Assembly: GCA_964370645.1 (NCBI GenBank)
Contig: CAYJJS010000010.1
Coordinates: forward strand, 1-48,790
Direction of reading: 5' to 3'
Length of the DNA stretch: 48,790 nucleotides
From: CAMQRS01 sp964370645
Lineage (GTDB): Bacteria; Bacillota_I; Bacilli_A; Erysipelotrichales; Erysipelotrichaceae
Below, one piece after another: positions 43,520 through 48,790 of the stretch (the stretch's first letter is position 1; each line of letters starts with the position of its first letter). Under the pieces are notes generated by a model. The model was given only the letters and a program-made list of their open reading frames with translations, was not told the DNA's origin and did not search any database. The position numbers were made by a program, and so were the translations under genes.

Positions 43520-43752
43520 AAAAAAAGCGCCTTCAAAACCTATGTTTTGAAGACGCTATATCAACGTGGTACCACTTCATTTGCTCTTAAAAAAAAGCCA
43601 CTCATCTATAACGCAGATATGCGATTGTTACTACTTGAGTTCATAACAATATCTCCTAGGTGCGTTTTCCATGAATTTGTATTAATGATCTTTCACCAAC
43701 ATCATCTCGCTTGAAATACTTGCTCATGTACTTTTCCTATTCCTCGATTTAT
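43520..43752 (-). ncRNA. T-box leader, arginine specifier (CGC)
   Basis: A tRNA-Arg-sensing attenuator for the arg operon (minus strand). Stem I includes GCGAGATGATG; the specifier loop reads GGAAAA-CGC-ACC with CGC at 43662-43664. The T-box core AAGTGGTACCACG is at 43565-43577 with bulge TGGT, which fits an A73 tRNA as expected for tRNA-Arg. The terminator stem is 13 bp (43544-43556 with 43527-43539, one wobble) and ends in seven Ts. Together with the leader's upstream flank it accounts for the gene-free stretch 43495-44003. Confidence 0.9.
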
Positions 43753-43758
43753 AAGGTA

Positions 43759-43787
43759 ATGGTAAAGTAAATGAGTAGGAATGTCAA
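43759..43787 (-). promoter_or_regulatory. Promoter of the arg operon
   Basis: On the minus strand TTGACA and TACCAT are separated by 17 bases. Upstream (43797-43870 on the plus strand) lie several T tracts, equal to A tracts on the transcribed side, which may act as an UP element. Confidence 0.7.
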
Positions 43788-43894
43788 TGATTATTGTAAT
43801 TTTTTTCTTTTTTTGAAAATTAATGAAAGAAATAAGTGTGATTTTTTCTTTTTCTGTTTTTTTTATGTAGTAAAACTTTGAAAAAAGATTTAAA

Positions 43895-43916
43895 TTGACA
43901 CATTTAAAAGTGACAA
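43895..43916. promoter_or_regulatory. Imperfect 22-bp dyad upstream of the pyrophosphatase
   Basis: TTGnCACnTTTAAAnGTGnCAA: symmetric at all but two base pairs. It lies between the divergent arg and pyrophosphatase promoters, so it is a candidate operator. Confidence 0.4.
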
Positions 43917-43943
43917 ATGGAAAGAATACACGCTATGAGGAGG

Positions 43944-43972
43944 TTCACTTTAGTAAGTAATTGTAGTATGAT
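43944..43972 (+). promoter_or_regulatory. Promoter of the manganese pyrophosphatase
   Basis: TTCACT and TATGAT separated by 17 bases. Its position rules out translation starts upstream of about 43980. Confidence 0.5.
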
Positions 43973-44003
43973 AGGGTGTAGAAAGAAAGAAGAGGGTGTG
44001 ATT

Positions 44004-45617
44004 ATGAGTATGCCAATATATATTACAGGACATAAAAATCCAGATAGTGATTCTATTTGCGCTGCAATTGCATATGCATATTTAAAAGGAGAACTGAATC
44101 AAGAAGCGAAAGCTTGTCGATTAGGAAAATTAAATGCAGAAACACAGTTTATTCTGGATACTTTTAAAGTGCCAGCTCCAGAGTTAATTAGTAGTGCAAA
44201 GGCAAGCATTAAAGAAATTGACATTGATCCCGTTGTGGTTGCAAAACACGATGACACAATTCGTCATGTGTGGGATTTGTGTTTAGCACATAATACAAAA
44301 ACTGTATACGTGATGGATGCACAGAGCAAGATGATTGGATTGACTTCAATGTCTGGTGTGTCAAAAGTGCAAATGCAGGATTTAAATATGACAGCAGAGT
44401 TGTTGAAAGAAACACCTTTAGATAATTTAGTAAAGAGTTTAAAGGGGGAGTATATTCACAAGGGGACGCTTGCACGTAGTGGTTATGTGAGAATCAATGA
44501 CAATCAATTGATGTCACGTGATTTAGTCGGTGCGATTATGGCGTTGAGCGATAATGAAGATGTTATGATTAAGTGTATGTCTAAGGGGTGTTCAGTTATA
44601 GCTATTTCTGAAAAATACACACCAAGTAGTTTCACGATTAAGATGGCACAAGAACTAGGGGTTACTTTAATTAGTACAAATTATAATGTGATGAAAATCA
44701 TTCAGATGATTTATCGTAGTATCCCAGCCTCTTCGATAATGATCCCAGTAGAGAAATTAGTGAAGTTTAATGGAAACGAATATGTTGAAGACGTAGGGAA
44801 AATCATGTTGAAATCTAGATATCGTAGTTACCCGGTATTCTTGAATGATGAATTAATTGGTTCATTAGCAAGATATCATTTGCTATCTTATAAGAAAAAA
44901 GATTTCATTTTGGTTGATCATAACGAACAAAGCCAAACAATTGATGACATAGAACATGCAAATATCTTAGAAATTATTGATCATCATAGAATTGGAGATA
45001 TTGAAACGAGTCAACCAATTATTTTTAGAAATTCAAGAGTGGGGAGTACTTGTACAATTATCGCTAATCTATATAAGGAAAATGGAGTTGATATTCCTAA
45101 AGATATGGCAAGCATTATGTGTAGTGCCATTATTTCTGATACGATGAATTTTAATTCTCCTACATGTACACAAGTAGATGTTGATGTGGCAAATGCTATG
45201 GCTAAACAACATGATATTAATTTACATGTATTAGCGAAAGATATCTTTCAAGCAACGGCAACGTTAGATGGTAAGGAGAATGTAGATATATTATACACAG
45301 ACTTCAAAGAGTATGAATTGGATGGATTCTCTATTGCAATAGGACAGACAAACGTGTTTGATTTAGGTTGTGTAAAAGATATTAGAGAGGGCTTTCAAAA
45401 CTTTCTTGACACTGAAAATCAGCGTTTTAAATACGATCTGCTGATGATGGTGTTTTCAAATGTTGAGGGAAAAGGAAGTAAATTCGTATTTAGTGGGAAG
45501 TTATCAAACATCATTGAAAAGGATTTTACAAATCCATCGGATACGGATGGTTATTTGGCAGGGTTTGTTTCGCGTAAGAAACAAATTATACCAAAAATTG
45601 CCTCACTACTAAAATAA
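44004..45617 (+). CDS. ppaC: Manganese-dependent inorganic pyrophosphatase with CBS/DRTGG regulatory insert
   Basis: A 537-residue family II pyrophosphatase (DHH). Catalytic motifs are GHKNPDSDSICAAIAYA (7-23), the DHH box IIDHHRIGD (about 318-326), CSAIISDTMNFNSP and the DHHA2 end GKGSKFVFSGKLS. Between the first and DHH motifs is an insert of about 240 residues with two CBS-like halves around a DRTGG-like domain (SGVSKVQ, LARSGYVRIND, KSRYRSYPVFLND). This type is known to be regulated by adenine nucleotides. The ATG at 44004 has AGAGGGTG six bases upstream and lies after the promoter; a frame open to 43917 was rejected. It ends just before structured element B. Confidence 0.92.
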   Translation: MSMPIYITGHKNPDSDSICAAIAYAYLKGELNQEAKACRLGKLNAETQFILDTFKVPAPELISSAKASIKEIDIDPVVVAKHDDTIRHVWDLCLAHNTKTVYVMDAQSKMIGLTSMSGVSKVQMQDLNMTAELLKETPLDNLVKSLKGEYIHKGTLARSGYVRINDNQLMSRDLVGAIMALSDNEDVMIKCMSKGCSVIAISEKYTPSSFTIKMAQELGVTLISTNYNVMKIIQMIYRSIPASSIMIPVEKLVKFNGNEYVEDVGKIMLKSRYRSYPVFLNDELIGSLARYHLLSYKKKDFILVDHNEQSQTIDDIEHANILEIIDHHRIGDIETSQPIIFRNSRVGSTCTIIANLYKENGVDIPKDMASIMCSAIISDTMNFNSPTCTQVDVDVANAMAKQHDINLHVLAKDIFQATATLDGKENVDILYTDFKEYELDGFSIAIGQTNVFDLGCVKDIREGFQNFLDTENQRFKYDLLMMVFSNVEGKGSKFVFSGKLSNIIEKDFTNPSDTDGYLAGFVSRKKQIIPKIASLLK

Positions 45618-45633
45618 CAACAAATAATGATAC

Positions 45634-45693
45634 AATCCCACATAAGTAGCTAAACGATAGGAAATTCGTGAATCTATAATGGTGGGATTTTTT
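45634..45693 (+). ncRNA. Structured terminator-like RNA element, copy B
   Basis: A 56-base element plus T run after ppaC. P1 is AATCCCAC (45634-45641) with GTGGGATT (45682-45689). P2 is GTAG (45646-45649) with CTAT (45674-45677). P3 is ACGA (45654-45657) with TCGT (45666-45669). The P2-P3 internal loop is CTAA opposite GAAT. P1 and P3 are the same as in copy A; P2 and loops differ slightly. Confidence 0.65.
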
Positions 45694-45720
45694 ATATGTA
45701 TAGAACAATGCTGCCCATTC

Positions 45721-45749
45721 AAAAAACCAAGTTGAATGTATCCACTTGG
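45721..45749 (-). terminator. Terminator of rqcH
   Basis: On the minus strand CCAAGT (45744-45749) pairs with ACTTGG (45727-45732) over an 11-base loop and is followed by six Ts. Confidence 0.65.
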
Positions 45750-45765
45750 CTTTGCATTAAGATTT

Positions 45766-45804
45766 ATTCAACTTGTCTATTTGAGATGTGAAATCTACAA
45801 GTTG
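45766..45804 (-). other. Hairpin in the rqcH 3' region that competes with its terminator
   Basis: On the minus strand CAACTTGT (45797-45804) pairs with ACAAGTTG (45769-45776). The second arm can instead pair, as CAAGTTGAAT, with ATTCAACTTG at 45728-45737, which holds the right arm of the terminator. The three arms are mutually exclusive. Confidence 0.45.
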
Positions 45805-45806
45805 TG

Positions 45807-47462
45807 TTATTTTTTTTCGTATAATTGTAAATAAGATTCAATGCTTTCTTTGTCTGGATCGATATAAATCGTTTTATAATTAGTAAGTGTTACAAATCCA
45901 AGTGCAGCATTGTTTGGTTTACGTAAATTTTTGATAGGACAATAGTTTACAGGTACACTACTTGACATACGGCCGTTTGAATAATAAGCAGCAAACATAG
46001 CTGCAATACGTAGCACTTTTTCATTAACCTCTTCTTGCGCAATTACAACATGACTTCCATGAATGTCTTTTGTGTGCAGCCATAGGTAATGTTTTCTTGA
46101 TTGCTTGAATGTAATGTAATCATTTTGAATGTTATTTTTCCCTACATAAACACTTACTCCATCAATGTCTAAATGAATAAAGTTTGGAATTGATTTTTTC
46201 TTCTTACGTTGATTTATTTGTTTTCTTCTTTTGATAAATCGCAATTGTGTTAACTCTTCACGAATTTCTAAAGCATCACTAACGCTAGCTTGTTCAAGTT
46301 GCATAATTAATGTCTCAAAGTAGGTTTGTTGCTCTTGTGTAAGTGCAATTTGTTTAGCTACTTCAATTTGTGCAGTTTTAGATTTGGTATATTTTTGGTA
46401 GTACTTTTTAGCGTTTTGTTTAATATCTAATTTCTCATCAAGCACAATTTGTATTACGCTATCTCCTTCAAAAGATGCAACTTCAATAAACTTATATTTC
46501 TTAGGGTATTGATAAGCATATGCATACAATAAATCTCCATATGTACGATAGGTTTCTAAGTTATACGCGTCTTCTAGTGTCTGTTGTAACTTGACTAATT
46601 TGTTTTGGCATTTTTTAAGTTCTAGACGAGCAATTTTAAGTAAATCACCACTTTGTTCTTTAATACGCACTTTTTCTTCTTTTTCATGGTACATGACATC
46701 TAGTGCATTTTGCAAACGATATGTTTTTTCTTTCGCGCGTAAATGTGTTAACGCTAAAATGTGAAAAAAATCTTTTCCATCTAACTCATAATAATACACA
46801 GTATGACTAGTTTGTATTTCTTCCATGATTTCACGAAACGTTTGCCCATTTTGAAGTCTGAACAAAACTTCGTTGGACAATAGTGGAGAAAATCCATGAC
46901 ATTGCTTGCTCAAAGACATGTTTTGATCGACAGAGCTAGTAATAAAAGGGTCCACTTTGTTTGTATGTGGTTGAATTTCTACAAACACAGCTCCAGGGTG
47001 AATGGTACGAACACTATTTTCAAAAGGAGGGATACGCTTTAAAGCATCAATCACTTTTTTATCTTCGTTAACTAAAATGACGTTCGCATATTTACCCATT
47101 AGCTCAACATACATATAGATTGTTTGAATATCACCTAAATCGTCCCTAGTTTCAATTGTAAATATTACGACACGATCCAATCCTTCTTGACGCATTTCTT
47201 TTATAATGGCTCCATTAATATACTTTCTTAATACCATTAAAAAAGCAGAAGGAGTATCTGGTAAATTGTGTGAACGTGTTGTAATGTGCATTCTGTTATA
47301 ATTTGAATGTGTAGAAATCATAAGTTTATGATTTTGATTGTTTGATCGGATTGTGAAAAGAATTTCAGTATCCGAAACTTGTTGTATCTTATTAATCTTG
47401 CAAGGCATATACGCTTGTAGCTCATTGCAGATTGCGTGTAGTATAATTCCATCGATTGCCAT
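45807..47462 (-). CDS. rqcH: Ribosome quality control protein RqcH (NFACT family, FbpA-like)
   Basis: A 551-residue NFACT protein, the bacterial Rqc2 homologue that adds alanine tails to stalled nascent chains on 50S subunits. The NFACT-N domain (1-200) has the conserved Asp-Arg pair D96-R97 in GLDRVVIF. Coiled coils span about 270-430 (rich in K, Q and E). The NFACT-R domain follows with HLWLHTKDIHGSHVVI and the end VTLTNYKTIYIDPD. Older annotation calls it a fibronectin-binding protein. A GGTGAT is the only ribosome binding site near the ATG. It is convergent with ppaC. Confidence 0.93.
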   Translation of the reverse strand: MAIDGIILHAICNELQAYMPCKINKIQQVSDTEILFTIRSNNQNHKLMISTHSNYNRMHITTRSHNLPDTPSAFLMVLRKYINGAIIKEMRQEGLDRVVIFTIETRDDLGDIQTIYMYVELMGKYANVILVNEDKKVIDALKRIPPFENSVRTIHPGAVFVEIQPHTNKVDPFITSSVDQNMSLSKQCHGFSPLLSNEVLFRLQNGQTFREIMEEIQTSHTVYYYELDGKDFFHILALTHLRAKEKTYRLQNALDVMYHEKEEKVRIKEQSGDLLKIARLELKKCQNKLVKLQQTLEDAYNLETYRTYGDLLYAYAYQYPKKYKFIEVASFEGDSVIQIVLDEKLDIKQNAKKYYQKYTKSKTAQIEVAKQIALTQEQQTYFETLIMQLEQASVSDALEIREELTQLRFIKRRKQINQRKKKKSIPNFIHLDIDGVSVYVGKNNIQNDYITFKQSRKHYLWLHTKDIHGSHVVIAQEEVNEKVLRIAAMFAAYYSNGRMSSSVPVNYCPIKNLRKPNNAALGFVTLTNYKTIYIDPDKESIESYLQLYEKK

Positions 47463-47553
47463 AATATCACCGCTTGCTATTATAACATATAATACATACG
47501 AATAGAAACTTCTTTATATAAGAAGAATGTGATAAAAAAACATAATATGTCAT

Positions 47554-47581
47554 TTGCAAGGAAAGTATATAATGGTATACT
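47554..47581 (+). promoter_or_regulatory. Promoter of gmk
   Basis: TTGCAA and TATACT separated by 16 bases. An overlapping TATAAT at 47568 offers a second possible -10. Confidence 0.5.
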
Positions 47582-47606
47582 AATAAAGAAATAAAGAGGT
47601 ATTTGT

Positions 47607-48170
47607 ATGAAAAAAGGACTTTTGATTATTTTAAGTGGACCAAGTGGAGTGGGAAAAGGAACAGTACGTGATTTTTTTATGAAAGATGAAAGTTTGAAGT
47701 TAACGTATTCTATTTCTATGACAACAAGAAAACCAAGAAATGGCGAAAGAGATGGTGTGGATTATATTTTCACTAGTAAAGAACAATTTGAAGAAGCAAT
47801 TCAAAATGGAGAATTGTTGGAATGGGCTGAGTTTGTAGGGAATTACTATGGAACACCATTAGCGCAAATTGAAAAATTGCGTAATGAAGGAAAAAATGTA
47901 ATTTTGGAAATTGAGGTACAAGGAGCACAGCAAGTCACTGAAAAAGTGAGTGATTGTATTAGTATTTTCATGATTCCACCAACAATGGAAGAATTAGAAA
48001 ACCGCATTCGTGGTAGACAAAGTGAAGCTGAAGAAGTGATTCAAGAACGCTTGGCTAAGGCAGAGAGTGAGATGAAGCTGATTAAAAACTACAAGTATGT
48101 AGTTTGTAATGATGATCCAGAACTTGCTGCACAATACATAGGGTTGATTGTAAAAAGACATATGCAATAA
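47607..48170 (+). CDS. gmk: Guanylate kinase
   Basis: A 187-residue enzyme phosphorylating GMP to GDP. The P-loop is LSGPSGVGKGTV (9-20). The GMP-binding segment YSISMTTRKPRNGERDGVDYIFTS (about 34-57) and EWAEFVGNYYGTP (about 71-83) are intact, with ILEIEVQGAQQV (about 98-109) and the lid region IRGRQSEAEEVIQERLAKAESEM after it. AAAGAGGTA precedes the ATG. The gene ends just before structured element C. The usual downstream rpoZ (omega) is not visible. Confidence 0.95.
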   Translation: MKKGLLIILSGPSGVGKGTVRDFFMKDESLKLTYSISMTTRKPRNGERDGVDYIFTSKEQFEEAIQNGELLEWAEFVGNYYGTPLAQIEKLRNEGKNVILEIEVQGAQQVTEKVSDCISIFMIPPTMEELENRIRGRQSEAEEVIQERLAKAESEMKLIKNYKYVVCNDDPELAAQYIGLIVKRHMQ

Positions 48171-48176
48171 TAAATG

Positions 48177-48238
48177 AAACTTCATGCAAGCTAAACAATG
48201 TGTTAATACATTGCGAATGCTTGATCCATGAAGTTTTT
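48177..48238 (+). ncRNA. Structured terminator-like RNA element, copy C (diverged)
   Basis: P1 is AAACTTCATG (48177-48186) with CATGAAGTTT (48227-48236). P2 is CAAGC (48187-48191) with GCTTG (48219-48223). P3 is CAATGT (48196-48201) with ACATTG (48208-48213). The loop 5' of P3 is TAAA and 3' of it CGAAT, then a T run. All three helices differ in sequence from copies A and B but keep the same order, and AGCTAAAC is shared with copy B. It lies seven bases after the gmk stop. Confidence 0.6.
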
Positions 48239-48310
48239 AATTTGTACATATCTTGTTTTTTCGACAAAAAAAGCATCTATTTTATTGGATAATGAGTGAG
48301 AGGTGATGGT

Positions 48311-48673
48311 ATGAAGGTATATCCAGTAAAAGAAAATTTTTTTAAGATATTTAAGGGGAAAGAGCGCGTGCTAGAAAATTTATTTGTGAAGAATAGCTTT
48401 CAATTGAAGAGTGTTTGTGAAGATATCAATGTAGAGTCGTTTATCTTGTCATTCATTAAGTTTAATGATATGGAAAATTATACAATCGATGGGAATGTAA
48501 TTCATTATATACATCCAATCACAAAGGAAGAGAGTCATTGTGTTATTCAAAAAAATTATTTTCATGTTTCTAACTTATTGGGATTTGATTTTTTTATAAA
48601 ACGATATTTTGTTTATTCGTATGTACATGTGAATTATGGAAAGAAAAATTATTGGTTAAGTTTCTTATTATAA
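48311..48673 (+). CDS. Hypothetical protein, 120 residues
   Basis: A soluble-looking basic and aromatic-rich protein (many F, Y, K, N) with no signal peptide and no motif I recognise. ATG 48311 has GAGAGGTGATGG upstream; a GTG at 48296 is in frame but lies within that site. The segment DGNVIHYIHPITKEESHCVIQKNYFHVSNLL suggests a compact beta fold. Its neighbours (gmk, and a strong promoter at the window edge) say nothing about function. It could be a small lineage-specific gene. Confidence 0.6.
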   Translation: MKVYPVKENFFKIFKGKERVLENLFVKNSFQLKSVCEDINVESFILSFIKFNDMENYTIDGNVIHYIHPITKEESHCVIQKNYFHVSNLLGFDFFIKRYFVYSYVHVNYGKKNYWLSFLL

Positions 48674-48737
48674 TAAGGAAGAGTATTGTGCGAATATTAT
48701 TTTTTTAAAAAAAAGTAAAAAAAGAATAAAAAAGCGT

Positions 48738-48766
48738 TTGACAAGGGGGAAGGTATTTGATATTAT
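48738..48766 (+). promoter_or_regulatory. Strong promoter at the window edge
   Basis: Perfect TTGACA, 17 bases, TATTAT, with an A-rich upstream stretch like an UP element. The transcript would start near 48773 and leave the window; an rRNA, tRNA or structured leader is possible. Confidence 0.7.
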
Positions 48767-48790
48767 AAGTGAGCGCCAAAGAGATTTGGA

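Noticed and set aside
43917..44003. Upstream extension of the manganese pyrophosphatase reading frame
   Set aside because: It lies before or over the likely promoter at 43944-43972, lacks a ribosome binding site, and is not part of the family N-terminus.
1..48790. CRISPR arrays, tRNA or rRNA genes, transposases, toxin-antitoxin pairs, retrons
   Set aside because: None was found on either strand; the only direct repeats are the in-gene FIVAR copies and the paired structured elements.

Overview
The window is low-GC Gram-positive chromosome (AT-rich, AGGAGG-type ribosome binding sites, T-box leaders, CIRCE/HrcA control, lipobox and sortase-type surface proteins). Gene content and style suggest a Firmicute of the Erysipelotrichia type. 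That placement is inference, because no rRNA gene is present. There is no phage, plasmid, CRISPR, transposase or tRNA gene. One 100-N assembly gap sits inside a repeat-rich surface-protein gene.

Layout. 0-4.4 kb: a secreted calcium-binding nuclease lipoprotein, an MFS and a MATE exporter, and a DUF421 membrane protein. 4.5-8.5 kb: a four-gene run yitT-like / DUF885 lipoprotein / LiaF-like / proC. 8.6-19.4 kb: a histidine T-box leader (specifier CAC) followed by a complete, tightly overlapping his operon, hisZ-G-D-C-B-H-A-F-I-E-K. A two-gene ABC exporter follows hisK with no visible terminator. 19.5-21.1 kb: a FIVAR-repeat, sortase-type surface protein broken by the gap. 21.2-27.2 kb: an IclR regulator and an operon of a DASS-type anion transporter, a CoA-acylating aldehyde dehydrogenase and a SucC/SucD-like ADP-forming acyl-CoA ligase. 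This set could turn an aldehyde into an exported acid with ATP gain, or run the reverse. 27.2-34.2 kb: housekeeping genes (rRNA methyltransferase-like, AlaX editing protein, YfcE-like phosphoesterase, ClpB with two CIRCE operators, serine acetyltransferase). 34.2-43.8 kb, minus strand: an arginine T-box (specifier CGC) and argG-H-C-J-B-D-F, then a separately promoted, active-site-altered ArgJ paralogue behind a structured leader. 44-48.8 kb: a CBS-type manganese pyrophosphatase, RqcH, guanylate kinase, a small unknown protein, and a strong promoter at the edge.

The amino-acid genes form the physiological core. proC, his and arg give proline, histidine and arginine synthesis, and uncharged tRNA-His and tRNA-Arg would release the two large operons. 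The arg operon uses the ArgJ acetyl-recycling route and does not include carbamoyl-phosphate synthase.

Most interesting leads: (1) three intergenic structured terminator-like RNAs (about 22.06, 45.63 and 48.18 kb) that share an internal loop of UAA/GAA type while their helices covary; (2) the ArgJ-like protein at 34.2-35.4 kb, which keeps the nucleophile but lost the conserved Glu, the GNAN loop and the C-terminal substrate tail, and has its own promoter and a possible pseudoknot leader; (3) the IclR/DASS/acylating dehydrogenase/acyl-CoA ligase operon, with an operator-like inverted repeat around its promoter and a perfect 41-bp palindrome upstream.
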